Positions 1-8,445 of a stretch of DNA of 64,000 bases are shown here, piece by piece. The stretch spans positions 38,823 through 102,822 of the forward strand of contig JAMPXJ010000016.1 of assembly GCA_023701205.1 (NCBI GenBank), read 5' to 3'. The first letter of the stretch is position 1; every line of letters starts with the position of its first letter. This DNA comes from Oligoflexia bacterium (lineage in GTDB: Bacteria > Bdellovibrionota > UBA1018). Under the pieces are notes generated by a model. It was not told the origin of the DNA, did not search any database, and worked only from the letters and a program-made list of their open reading frames with translations. A program made the position numbers and the translations under genes.

Positions 1-1748
1 ATCACGATCGGCCCGAGAACGAGCCTCTGGCTCTCGACCTGATGCCCCGTGATGAGCGCGCCGGACCCGACGACGCACTGAGTACCCATCCGTACGAGGC
101 CCGGCTCCAGGATCTTGCCGCCGATCAGCGCCTTGCGGGCTCCTTTGACGCCGAGGAACCGGTAAAAAAAGCCCCGGATGGGAGCGGATATGAAACCGGT
201 CTCCACCAGCAGCGAGATATTGAACAGCGACAACAGTCCATGGTGCTTCCAAAGACTCAAGGCAAGGCTGGGCCTGGCCAGGGAGTACTCTCCAGGGCGG
301 ACTGGAGCGATCCGGTGCAGGATCCTCGCGTACAGGCCACTGAGTAAGGCGGTAAGCGTGAGAGGCACCACTACCGAGAACAGCCCAGCCAAAGGCGCTG
401 GGACCGGCACCTGGTTCAGGATCAGAAGGGTGCCGCCCAGTACCCCGCTCCCGAGAAGTGAAAGCGACAGCGTGCCCGCCAGGATATCCACCCACGGCGC
501 GAGCATCGGCTCTAGGACCCTCTTGTCTGGGAGAACCTCGGTCCGCGTCGCCGAGATCAGGCGATAGCGGATGCCACGCCAGACGATCTCCCGGCTGAAA
601 AGCGAAACGACCGTATTCAGGAAGATCATGAAAGGCGCCACGGGAGTCAATGCGCAGATCCTTACCGAGTGGCGAAGCAGCCCTTCGCGATCAGCCGGAT
701 AATCCGGGAGGAGGCCCGGCAGAGCCGAAAGCACGACGACGGCCATCAGGAACTGGAACAGCAGGGGACTCAGCATCAGGGCGGCGGGAGCTCCGAGATT
801 CACGCCTTCAAAGGACAGCGACAGCCCGAGCAGAAGCGCTCCGGTCAGCATCATGAGAACCTGGAAGCTGTAGGAGAGCGTCACCATCCACCAGAACGGC
901 CGATTGTAGACTCGGCTGAGGATGGTCAGGCGGTTGCTCCAACGGATCGTCTCCATGAGGCTGGAGTTGTCGGGCGAGATGAACAGGCAGCGCGGAGCGA
1001 AATGGACTCGCAGACCGATCCGGCGCACCGAATTGGTGATCGAGAAGGTATCCGAAACGGAGCCCAGGAAAGACTCCCGGATCCTGGCGCGATCGAAGGT
1101 CTCCTTGCGGAGCGCGGCGGCCGCGCCGATCGCGAAGTTCCGCTCCTGGTCCGCCAAAGTCAGCAATCCCCCGATCCCCCAGATGAAGCGCAGCAGGGAC
1201 CCGATCCTCGGGCTGCGAGGAACGAAAACGTGGTAGCCGCACGAGACGCCGACCTGAGGGTCCGCCAGCGGGGCGACCAGCGCCCTGAGAAAACTCTTGT
1301 GAAGCCGGACATCCGCATCCAGGAAAGCGACGACCTCGGTATCCGCGGGAAGCGAGGACATCCCCTTGAGCATATTCGTGAGCTTCTGGCCCCGGCCCGG
1401 CTCGATCCCGGCGACCAGCACCTTGCACAAGGCGCGGTTTCCGCCTGCGTCCCGGATGTGATTGAGCGCGGCATAAGCGGGGTCATCCGAGGTCGCGGTG
1501 ACGAAGAGGACCTCGTAGTTGGGATAGTCCTGATTGAGAAGGGATCGGATATTCTCCTGGAACTCAAGGTCGAGCCCCTTGCAGGGCATGATCACCGTGG
1601 TTTTCGGCGAAGCGCTCCTGCTCGGTAACGCCATCCGCGGCTTTACATAGCGGAAGAATCGGGCGAGCATTCCAAAAGGAACCAGTCCGAAAATCAGGGT
1701 CGCGATCGCGAGTGACCAGGCTAGCGTTTCCCAGAGCGTGGTTTCCAT
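1..1748 (-). CDS. Membrane glycosyltransferase family 2/21 fused to a C-terminal hexapeptide beta-helix domain (partial)
   Basis: The frame is open from ATG 1748 to the window edge (582 codons, 3' end missing). Residues about 8-30 form a membrane segment. The GT-A domain begins at the MPCKG motif (54-58), carries a DAD metal-binding triad at 144-146 and an ETIRW motif (RW at 269-270) that fits the (Q/R)xxRW signature of ceramide-glucosyltransferase-like enzymes. Several hydrophobic segments follow (about 285-470). From about 515 the sequence looks like a left-handed beta-helix repeat (FLGVKG, GGKILEPG, MGTQCVVGSGALITGH), as in acyltransferases and NRPS terminal domains. The substrate is probably a membrane lipid or polysaccharide; that is inference. 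The fusion is unusual and its end cannot be seen. Confidence 0.82.
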   Translation of the reverse strand, partial: METTLWETLAWSLAIATLIFGLVPFGMLARFFRYVKPRMALPSRSASPKTTVIMPCKGLDLEFQENIRSLLNQDYPNYEVLFVTATSDDPAYAALNHIRDAGGNRALCKVLVAGIEPGRGQKLTNMLKGMSSLPADTEVVAFLDADVRLHKSFLRALVAPLADPQVGVSCGYHVFVPRSPRIGSLLRFIWGIGGLLTLADQERNFAIGAAAALRKETFDRARIRESFLGSVSDTFSITNSVRRIGLRVHFAPRCLFISPDNSSLMETIRWSNRLTILSRVYNRPFWWMVTLSYSFQVLMMLTGALLLGLSLSFEGVNLGAPAALMLSPLLFQFLMAVVVLSALPGLLPDYPADREGLLRHSVRICALTPVAPFMIFLNTVVSLFSREIVWRGIRYRLISATRTEVLPDKRVLEPMLAPWVDILAGTLSLSLLGSGVLGGTLLILNQVPVPAPLAGLFSVVVPLTLTALLSGLYARILHRIAPVRPGEYSLARPSLALSLWKHHGLLSLFNISLLVETGFISAPIRGFFYRFLGVKGARKALIGGKILEPGLVRMGTQCVVGSGALITGHQVESQRLVLGPIV

Positions 1749-1879
1749 GACAGTACTCTCCCCGGGCTCGGGTGGCCCATTTTTTCGCGAGAGCGGCAGG
1801 TGAACGGGTTGTTCGCGAACGTGGCGCGGAAACAGCGGGCGAACGCACCTGGGCTTCAGCGAGTTTTCGTGGATGGGAT

Positions 1880-1948
1880 CCGCGAGGAAAAGCCGTGAAA
1901 CGGCTTCGCGGGTTGGAAAGGTCGATCAGGGTTCACTCAACCGACCTT
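1880..1948 (-). promoter_or_regulatory. Structured 5' leader with two hairpins
   Basis: Inside the predicted leader of the glycosyltransferase mRNA there are two strong inverted repeats. The first pairs AAGGTCG with CGACCTT (1918-1924 and 1942-1948). The second is nested: an outer CCGCGA/TCGCGG pair (1880-1885 and 1906-1911) encloses AGCCGT/ACGGCT (1891-1896 and 1900-1905). I do not recognise a known riboswitch class. No other gene is visible in 1749-2068. Confidence 0.35.
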
Positions 1949-1967
1949 GAAGAGAGTTGACTATTTC

Positions 1968-1996
1968 AGGATATATTTACCGATCCATTTAGTCAA
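1968..1996 (-). promoter_or_regulatory. Sigma70-like promoter of the glycosyltransferase gene
   Basis: On the minus strand TTGACT (1996-1991) is followed, after exactly 17 bases, by TATCCT (1973-1968). The stretch 1960-2040 is clearly AT-rich compared with its surroundings. The predicted transcript would start near 1960 and carry a leader of about 210 bases before ATG 1748. Confidence 0.5.
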
Positions 1997-2068
1997 GTAT
2001 TAATAACGTCATTTTTCCAAACGGTTAAACATGAATTTTCCTGACCCTCAGATTCCACCGCTCGGAGA

Positions 2069-2356
2069 TTGGCAAACCGGGATCCAGCTCTCACTCCGGA
2101 CGTACCGACTCATCTCGAGGAAAACCGCCGCTACAGCGGCGACTGGAAGACGCTCTATGGCCCCTTCGGCCTGTTCCCCGTCGAGGCCTTCGGGCTATGG
2201 ATGCCCCTGATCCTCAGGAAGGCGCTTGAAGCTCCCCGAATTCCTTTCACCCGACGCCTGAAAATCGGGCTCATGCAAGTCGCCCTGCTGCTGGCGCGCT
2301 GGTGGAACGGTCCGTTGATACTCCTGGCTGACCGCGCGCGCCGCAAGGCGACCTGA
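2069..2356 (+). CDS. Small hypothetical protein (95 aa)
   Basis: An open frame of 95 codons begins at TTG 2069; an in-frame stop at 2042 prevents a longer N-terminus. A GGAG lies immediately before the TTG, too close for a good ribosome binding site, so the start is doubtful. The product has a Trp/Pro-rich middle (DWKTLYGPFGLFP), one weak hydrophobic stretch and a basic C-terminus (RARRKAT). I do not recognise the family. It converges with the barrel gene downstream, whose stop lies 2 bases away. ATG 2031 opens a different, shorter frame, so a frameshifted or decayed gene is possible. Confidence 0.4.
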   Translation: MANRDPALTPDVPTHLEENRRYSGDWKTLYGPFGLFPVEAFGLWMPLILRKALEAPRIPFTRRLKIGLMQVALLLARWWNGPLILLADRARRKAT

Positions 2357-2357
2357 A

Positions 2358-3614
2358 TCAGTAGGAGAATTCCACTCCCATTGTATAAGAATTGGAACGA
2401 ATCCGCACCTCGCCGATGAGCAGCCGCAAGGACGATAGATCCAGGCTGAGACCCAGCCGGGTCCGCTCTCCCGGAAGGCCAAGCGGGAAAGACCACGCGC
2501 CGCCCATCGCGACCTCGCTGCTTCGGAAGGACAGCGCGCCCAGGCGCGGGCTCACCGGTGAAAATTTCAGATAAGCGCTGAGCCGCCCCGAGCGCTCACC
2601 CAGCTCGCGGGTCACCAGCGGGAAAAGCTGCGGCCCGTGCATGTTCCTGAAGCCGAAGCTCCCGTCGCCGACCATCATCGTCGTGAAGTAGTAGCCCCCG
2701 AGCAGCTGGAGGCTCCAGGATGCCCTCAGCAAGCCGAGCCTCGGGCCGGCCCGGAGGTTCAGGCCCAGGAAGCGAACCGAAGGATCTCCGGTCAAACCCC
2801 GTTCGCGTTTCACGCCCAGGAGCGTCGCATAGGCCGACAACTGCCCGCTCCAGACACTCTCAGTCGGTGCGTAGGAGACACTTCCCTTCCAGGTCAACGC
2901 GAGCTCCCCGAAATCGGGCGTATCCGACTCGTGATAGCTCAAGATCGAAGTCCCCAGCCCCGCCGTGAGCCTGAAGTCGGGCCCAGGTGGAAGCGTCGTC
3001 GCCACCTCAGGCGTGGACGGCAGGCCGGGTTTCGGCTCGATGCGGAATTCCCGCCATTTTCCCCATTCCGGCTGCGCGGAGGTCAGGTAACCCACGCGCC
3101 ATCGATAGTGGCCGGGCCGCTCGGGTTCGAATCGAAACTCCGGCTTCTTGGGAGACTCCCGCAGCGGTTTGGCTGAGACATCCTCCCCGGCGATCTCCAG
3201 CACATATTCGCTCGCCGCCAGCCCGCTATGCCAGCGAAGGAGCAAACCGTCCTCAGGCAACGATTCCTCGCGAAATACCGCGCCATCCAAGGGTTCCAGC
3301 GCCTTGGGCGGAAACGGGTTCAATGCAAAACCCCGCACGTCGCTCCAGGGCCCCGGCTCCCCGGAGGGAAGAAGCGCGCGGACCCGATAGTAATAGCTGC
3401 CGGGGGGCAGCTTCGTTTCGATCGAAGGGATCTCAAGCTTTCGGGCGATGAGCGGCGGACTCAGGCCCGGAGCGCCGCCCAGCTCGAGCTCATAACCGCT
3501 GGCTCCGGTCACCGCCATCCAGTTGAGCTTCACGCCCCGGGGCGCCGGCGCTTCCGCCCGCACGGACACCGACAGCAGCGACAAGCTGAGAAAAAGCCCG
3601 ACCAGCGCTCTAAT
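2358..3614 (-). CDS. Module A outer-membrane beta-barrel with N-terminal FN3-like repeats
   Basis: The product (about 418 aa) has two FN3-like segments (about 25-205, motifs YELEL, YYYRVRAL, HYRWRVGYL), then about 200 residues of alternating beta-strands ending in FSY, typical of an outer-membrane barrel. It is paralogous to the genes at 21019 and 43132; shared features include AYLKFSPVS-type and FGF/YxxxxGPQLFP-type segments. The likely start is ATT 3614: it overlaps the upstream stop, has AAAGGGG about 8 bases before it, and gives a complete signal peptide (RALVGLFLSLSLLSVSVRAEA region, cleavage after about 20). The first conventional start, TTG 3584, would cut the signal peptide in half. 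Function unknown; last gene of the operon 5921-2358. Confidence 0.75.
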   Translation of the reverse strand: MRALVGLFLSLSLLSVSVRAEAPAPRGVKLNWMAVTGASGYELELGGAPGLSPPLIARKLEIPSIETKLPPGSYYYRVRALLPSGEPGPWSDVRGFALNPFPPKALEPLDGAVFREESLPEDGLLLRWHSGLAASEYVLEIAGEDVSAKPLRESPKKPEFRFEPERPGHYRWRVGYLTSAQPEWGKWREFRIEPKPGLPSTPEVATTLPPGPDFRLTAGLGTSILSYHESDTPDFGELALTWKGSVSYAPTESVWSGQLSAYATLLGVKRERGLTGDPSVRFLGLNLRAGPRLGLLRASWSLQLLGGYYFTTMMVGDGSFGFRNMHGPQLFPLVTRELGERSGRLSAYLKFSPVSPRLGALSFRSSEVAMGGAWSFPLGLPGERTRLGLSLDLSSLRLLIGEVRIRSNSYTMGVEFSY

Positions 3615-4497
3615 CGGAGCCCCTTTCGATCACCTCGGGCAGCAGCACGGGCTTCGCCAGAGAGCGCGGCCCTTTGACGATCAGCCAGTTGGCGCGGGAT
3701 GCGGGACCTGAAACCCCCGCACGATCGATGGCTCGTACCCGCCAGAGATAAACCCCTTCGCTCAGGTCCCGGATCCGAAGTGAAGGTTCACCGGTCCGCC
3801 ACGACCTGACGGGTGACGCCTGTTCGCCCGTGGCCACCGTCACCTCAAAAACCATGCGCGCGGCGGAGACGGGATAGCGCCATTCCAGGCGGATCTCGCG
3901 GCCGAAGCTCTGATCATGGAAGCCTACCACGTCCGGGCTCGTCAGCTCGGGGACCGCGGGCAACGCCTGGGTCGAAACAAACTGGCCCGCGGCCTCCAGC
4001 GCGCTGGGCGCGCGCGCCCCGACCGCTGCCGGAATGCTCCAAGGCTCGGAGAGCGCTGCATCCGGCTCCGGAAGCACCTCAGTTTCCGCGGGCGCTTCGC
4101 CGTGGATCTTGAGCGCCGCCTTCGCCGTCCTGCGAAGCCGCGCGCCGGAGGCGCCCTGAACGAACCAAAGCTCGAGCGCCGAAGGTTCTCCCCCGAGCAC
4201 GACGAGAGAGGAAGGCCCGAGCAGGAGCTCCGATCCTTCATGAAACCGAATTCGCCCCGCGCTTCGCTCGCCGGTCGAGATCGCGTCTCCTGACCCAAGG
4301 CCCGCTCCCCGCCAAAGCCAATCCCAGGTCAGCTCGCCATGGATCAGGCGGCGGAGAGAACCCCTCGAATCCGCGAGGGTCGCAACCGGGGTCGCGCCGC
4401 GCTTGAAGGCTCCGCCAAAGTCCGCCAGAAACAGTGCCCCGAAAAGCGCGGTCAGCACGCCCAGAAACAGCAGCGGCTTCACGGGGGGAGACTCCAC
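3610..4497 (-). CDS. Module A FecR/FN3-like membrane-anchored protein
   Basis: A 295-residue protein with one N-terminal membrane segment (about 8-26, LLFLGVLTALFGALFLADF), a FecR-like beta-rich domain (about 35-125, with a GDAISTGERSAGRIRF segment typical of the family), a linker rich in Ala/Pro/Glu, and an FN3-like domain at about 190-275 (YLWRVRAIDRAG). It is probably anchored in the inner membrane with most of the chain in the periplasm. Its start overlaps the upstream ELWxxDGT gene by 19 bases and its stop overlaps the start of the barrel gene, so the three are translationally coupled. The counterpart at 24137 is twice as long, mainly through extra FN3-like repeats. Confidence 0.75.
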   Translation of the reverse strand: MESPPVKPLLFLGVLTALFGALFLADFGGAFKRGATPVATLADSRGSLRRLIHGELTWDWLWRGAGLGSGDAISTGERSAGRIRFHEGSELLLGPSSLVVLGGEPSALELWFVQGASGARLRRTAKAALKIHGEAPAETEVLPEPDAALSEPWSIPAAVGARAPSALEAAGQFVSTQALPAVPELTSPDVVGFHDQSFGREIRLEWRYPVSAARMVFEVTVATGEQASPVRSWRTGEPSLRIRDLSEGVYLWRVRAIDRAGVSGPASRANWLIVKGPRSLAKPVLLPEVIERGSD

Positions 4498-5921
4498 AGG
4501 CCAGAGCCGACCCCCGCTCGATAGGCGGAGAACATCAGGGACCCGCCATGCACTTCGAGCAAAACGGGGGAGGAGCTCTCGCTCCCCGGGTTGAAATCCT
4601 GCACCAGATAGGTGCCCGCCTCGGTACCGTCGCTTCGCCAGATCTCTTCGCCATGGATGCCGTCGTCGGCGACGAAGTAATAGATTCCGTTCATCACGGC
4701 GAAGGAGGGCTCCAATCCGAAGAGAGGTTCCCTGACTCCGTTGCCCGCTCCGGGTACGATGTCCTTCACCAGCACCGTCCCCACCTCCGTCCCGTTGCTC
4801 TTCCAGAGTTCAAAACCATGAACGCCATCGTTCGCGATGAAGAACAGCGTCCCATTCACGTCGGCGGCCATCCGGACACTGGAGTGCCCGGCGCCCGGAT
4901 TGATATCCTTCACCAGGGCGGTGCCCTCGGAGGTGCCATCCGTCTTCCAGAGCTCGAGGCCTGTTGCGCCTCCGTTGGCCTGGAAGAACACCTGGTCACC
5001 GACCCGGCGCGCGGTACCGGCACTGCTACCGGTGGGTCCTGGATTGAGATCCTTCAGGAAAAGAGTCCCCGCCTCAGTGCCGTCGGACCGCCACAGCTCA
5101 GCGCCATTGACCCCGTCGTCCGCAAGGAGCAGAAGATAATCTCCGCTGAAGAAGATCGAAGGAGTTCCGCTTCCGCCGCCGGGATAGAGGTCCTTGACGA
5201 GAATCGTGCCGGCCTCGGTGCCATCAGACTTCCACAGCTCGCTTCCTGTGACCCCAACAGCACGAAAATAAACAGCCCCGCCAAAAGAAAAGAACCCGAT
5301 CGGCGAGGAGTTCATGCCCCCGGGATTGATGTCTTTCAGAATGAAAGTGCCTGCCTCCGTGCCATCGCTTCTCCAAAGCTCACGGCCCGCATCGAAACCG
5401 TCGAACGCACCGAATAAAAGCACGCCCCCAGGGCCGGCAATCAAGCCTCCGGGCGAAACTGCCGATAGGCTTCCAGACCGGATATCCTTGATCAACACTG
5501 TGCCGGCCGCCGTGCCATCCGATTTCCAAAGCTCGTCTCCCGAGATTCCATCGTCCGCACGAAAAAAAAGCGTGCCGTTGACATCGACGAAATCCCCCGG
5601 TCCCGACCCGCTCGCTCCTGGAACGATATCCTTGACCTGAAAGGTGCCCTCCGCGGTCCCGTCCGTGCGCCAAAGCTCTGAGCCGCTCACTCCGTCACTC
5701 GCGCTAAAGTAGTAAACTCCCCCTGAGCGCATTCCAAAACGCGGACCGCCACCGGTCCCCGCGGGATCGATCACCTTGACGGAAGCGAAAGGCGCGAGCT
5801 CGGTATTGAACGAACCCTCCCGGCTGCGGATCAAAGACAGATCCAGGCACCCATCCAAAGTCAGGACGGAAAAAAAGAGAAAAGCGCTCGATCCGAAAGA
5901 GGACAGCCGCCGAAATCTCAT
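4479..5921 (-). CDS. Module A ELWxxDGT-repeat lipoprotein
   Basis: The 480-residue protein starts at ATG 5921 (an upstream in-frame ATG at 5945 would bury the signal peptide). A lipobox LDGC places the lipidated Cys near residue 24. The body is a series of about eight repeats of roughly 50 residues, each carrying ELWKSDGT or ELWRSDGTEAGT followed by VKDI/NPG, the hallmark of the ELWxxDGT repeat family (TIGR04534-like). Such repeats are probably beta-propeller blades on the cell surface or in the periplasm; the ligand is unknown. It is the first gene of an operon with the FecR-like and barrel genes, and paralogous to the gene at 19637. Confidence 0.85.
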   Translation of the reverse strand: MRFRRLSSFGSSAFLFFSVLTLDGCLDLSLIRSREGSFNTELAPFASVKVIDPAGTGGGPRFGMRSGGVYYFSASDGVSGSELWRTDGTAEGTFQVKDIVPGASGSGPGDFVDVNGTLFFRADDGISGDELWKSDGTAAGTVLIKDIRSGSLSAVSPGGLIAGPGGVLLFGAFDGFDAGRELWRSDGTEAGTFILKDINPGGMNSSPIGFFSFGGAVYFRAVGVTGSELWKSDGTEAGTILVKDLYPGGGSGTPSIFFSGDYLLLLADDGVNGAELWRSDGTEAGTLFLKDLNPGPTGSSAGTARRVGDQVFFQANGGATGLELWKTDGTSEGTALVKDINPGAGHSSVRMAADVNGTLFFIANDGVHGFELWKSNGTEVGTVLVKDIVPGAGNGVREPLFGLEPSFAVMNGIYYFVADDGIHGEEIWRSDGTEAGTYLVQDFNPGSESSSPVLLEVHGGSLMFSAYRAGVGSGLWSLPP

Positions 5922-6034
5922 AGGTTTCCACTTACAGGATAACAAACTTCACGACGCGCCGCAAAGGACCGAGCCCCCTTCCTGACACTTGTTTTTATTC
6001 AGAATTCTAGAGAAATCTGCCGATAAGTCCCTGA

Positions 6035-7927
6035 ATGCGTTTCACTTTGGGAAGGAAGCTCGACGCGCTTCTGGTGAGCATGCTGCTTCTGAGCATTCTC
6101 GGCATCGGCGCGACCGCGACCGAGCTCTTCATCACGGATCATACGCAGCTCCTGAGAAAGGGCGCCCTGGACACCGCCGCGCTCCTCTCGGCTCGCGTCC
6201 GCGCCGAAATGGCGCATCTCGGAGATCGCCTGGCGATCCTGGGGAGCGTCTCCTTCGGGGACTTCCGGTATCCCGAAGATCGCCTGCTCCTCATCGAGGA
6301 GAATCTCGCGCGCGATCCGCACATCGTCGCTCTCAGCGTCTATCGCGGCAAAACCGACTTCGCGCCCGCCTGGCGCATCGCAGCCCCCGGGGCGCCGGCC
6401 AAGACCGAGCTGCTCGAGCTGGACCGAAACTTCCCGCTCGACCTCCAAAAGCTCTCCCACGGAGAGACTGACTTCGCGGTCGTGACCCTCGCGGACGGTT
6501 CGCGGCTCATCCGCATCGGGCTCCCCTTTGTCAGGGAACGCACGGGTCTCTTCTCCCAGCTTCTGCTCGCGGAGCTGCGACCCGCGAAGCTCGAGGCGCT
6601 GTTTTCGGAGTCGACGGAATATACGGGCACCCTCGTCGACCGAAACGGCCGGATCCTCGCGTCGGGCGATCCCCTGCGCTTCGCGCCCGGCACGGAGCTG
6701 GGCGCCTCCCCGATCCTGGTCCAAGCGAGAACGCAAGGCGACCGCTCCTTTCAGCTCGATTTCACCGATTCCCGGGGCCGAGTCCAGATCGGCGCTTTTC
6801 ACCCGGTGGGCTTCGCGGGTCTCGCGGTGGTGACGCAGACCCCGCGCGAACGGATCGACCGCGCGACCCAAGGGCTCAAGCGACGCGTGGCCCTGCTCGG
6901 GCTTTTCGTGCTCTCTTGCGCTCTTCTTCTTTCGCTCGGGATTTCCCGCTCGATCACCCGCCCGATCATCGCGCTCGCGGCCGCGGCCGAACGCGTCGGG
7001 GCTGGCGACTTCTCGGTCCAGGTTGCGACCTCCGGCACCCGCCTGCGCGACGAGATCTGGGCCCTGGGAACCGCCTTCAACTCCATGGCCTCGAAGATCA
7101 GCGGGCTATTGCGCGAGAATGTCGCCAAAGCGCGCATGGAAAAGGAGCTCGAGACCGCGAGAGTCGTGCAGAGCCGCTTCTTCCCGAAGGAAGGGCTCCG
7201 GGAGCTTCACTTCGGGCTCGAAGGGAAACTCATCGCCGCGAGCGAATGCTGTGGCGACTGGTGGAACTTCGTGCGCATCGAGGAGCGGCTTCTGATCGCC
7301 GTGGGCGATGTCACCGGTCACGGCGTTTCGGCCGCGCTCGTGACCTCGGCCGTGCACGGGGCTTTCGCCCGCACGGTCCGCGAGCTTCAGTCAGCGCCAA
7401 TCCGCGGCCCGCAGGTCGAGGAGCGACTCATCCGTCACCTGGCCCGGGAGCTGGATCTCGCCGTTCGCGAATCCGCCCAATGCGAGGCCTCGATGCCCAT
7501 CACGATCTCCTGTCTTTCGCCGGATCGGCGGCTGCTTTATACCTTGAGCGCGGCTCATCCCCTCCCACTGCTCATCCGGGATAACCAATATCTGGCGGCT
7601 CCCTGCGCCACCCGAGTCGCCCTCGGCGAGCCCGGCGCCGAGCCGGTGGAATTCCAGGCCTTTGAGCTGCGCCCAGGAGACATCATCCTGTGGTACACCG
7701 ATGGCCTGACCGAATGCCCCGGCCAGGACGGGCGTACCCTCAGGAAAAAAGCGCTGCTTCAGCAGCTTTCCGTGCTCGGGCGCCAGGCCTCCGCCGGCCC
7801 TGACGGACTCCGCGATGGCCTGGCTCAGCTCGTCCGCGCGCATCTCGGGCCCGAAACACCCCATCCCGAAGACGACATCACCTTCGTGGTCGGCGTCGTG
7901 CCGGTCACGAGCTCCGGAATAGCTTGA
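6035..7927 (+). CDS. Module A membrane sensor PP2C/SpoIIE-type serine phosphatase with HAMP domain
   Basis: A 630-residue protein. TM1 lies at about 10-32, followed by an extracytoplasmic sensor region of about 250 residues (probably Cache-like), TM2 at about 287-305, HAMP at about 307-360, and a SpoIIE/RsbU-type phosphatase domain to the end. Visible phosphatase motifs are CGDWWN (about 405), VGDVTGHGVSAA (about 423), WYTDGLTE (about 553) and EDDITFVV (about 612), which supply the metal-binding aspartates. The family dephosphorylates STAS-domain anti-sigma antagonists. The gene is divergent from the ELWxxDGT operon, and its 3' end overlaps the convergent STAS gene by 23 bases. That STAS protein is the obvious candidate substrate; this is inference. 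Confidence 0.88.
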   Translation: MRFTLGRKLDALLVSMLLLSILGIGATATELFITDHTQLLRKGALDTAALLSARVRAEMAHLGDRLAILGSVSFGDFRYPEDRLLLIEENLARDPHIVALSVYRGKTDFAPAWRIAAPGAPAKTELLELDRNFPLDLQKLSHGETDFAVVTLADGSRLIRIGLPFVRERTGLFSQLLLAELRPAKLEALFSESTEYTGTLVDRNGRILASGDPLRFAPGTELGASPILVQARTQGDRSFQLDFTDSRGRVQIGAFHPVGFAGLAVVTQTPRERIDRATQGLKRRVALLGLFVLSCALLLSLGISRSITRPIIALAAAAERVGAGDFSVQVATSGTRLRDEIWALGTAFNSMASKISGLLRENVAKARMEKELETARVVQSRFFPKEGLRELHFGLEGKLIAASECCGDWWNFVRIEERLLIAVGDVTGHGVSAALVTSAVHGAFARTVRELQSAPIRGPQVEERLIRHLARELDLAVRESAQCEASMPITISCLSPDRRLLYTLSAAHPLPLLIRDNQYLAAPCATRVALGEPGAEPVEFQAFELRPGDIILWYTDGLTECPGQDGRTLRKKALLQQLSVLGRQASAGPDGLRDGLAQLVRAHLGPETPHPEDDITFVVGVVPVTSSGIA

Positions 7928-8435
7928 AGTAATCCGAAGCGAGCTCGTCGAACTCGAGTTTCCCGCCGCAGCGGGCGCAGGAATGCGAAGGAAGAAGGGG
8001 CTCGGCGCCGTCAAAGCGCAGCTCCGCTATCCGCTGCTCAAAGACAGGCCGGTCGTCGCATTTGGCGCAGTAGTACGGGGCCGCGACCACCGAGACCGCG
8101 GCCCGGGGACGCCCGAGAAGATCCGGGAAGAGATTTGCCCGCTCCAGGAAGATCTCGCTGAGCGAAGAAAACCGCCAGCGCAGGCCGGCTTCCCCCACGA
8201 GCGCCAAAAGGGAAATCCACTCCCGGACCCCCGCCGAGCTGATGGCGGAGACGCCGGAGAGGTCCAGCGCCGTCTCCGCGAAATCACCCTTGCTGTTGAA
8301 CAGGTAGGTCGAGACCGCGCGGAGCTTGACCGACTCGTCCAAAGTACCCGTAAAAACCAGGGTCACCCGTTTCGCCGCGAAGTCCGGCCGGGCCTTGACC
8401 TCGAAACGCTCCGCCTTGAGAACCGGGATCTCCAT
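7905..8435 (-). CDS. Module A STAS-like protein with C-terminal CxxC/CxxC motif
   Basis: A 176-residue protein. The N-terminal ~100 residues resemble a STAS domain (LVFTGTLDES at about 26-35, then VSAISSAGVREW at about 62-73), with Ser in the place normally phosphorylated in anti-sigma factor antagonists. The C-terminal part has YYCAKCDD and SCARCGGKL, a CxxC...CxxC pattern expected to bind zinc. The gene at 25914 has the same two-part layout. It starts 10 bases after the stop of the ABC permease, so it could be transcribed as the last gene of the 12462-8446 operon, while its 3' end overlaps the phosphatase gene. The DNA, RNA or protein target of the zinc motif is unknown. Confidence 0.72.
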   Translation of the reverse strand: MEIPVLKAERFEVKARPDFAAKRVTLVFTGTLDESVKLRAVSTYLFNSKGDFAETALDLSGVSAISSAGVREWISLLALVGEAGLRWRFSSLSEIFLERANLFPDLLGRPRAAVSVVAAPYYCAKCDDRPVFEQRIAELRFDGAEPLLPSHSCARCGGKLEFDELASDYFKLFRSS

Positions 8436-8445
8436 CGCGTTCCTC

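Noticed and set aside
3115..3145. GGGTTCGAATCG, a tRNA T-loop-like motif
   Set aside because: It lies inside the barrel gene and no acceptor stem, anticodon loop or other tRNA arms are present around it.
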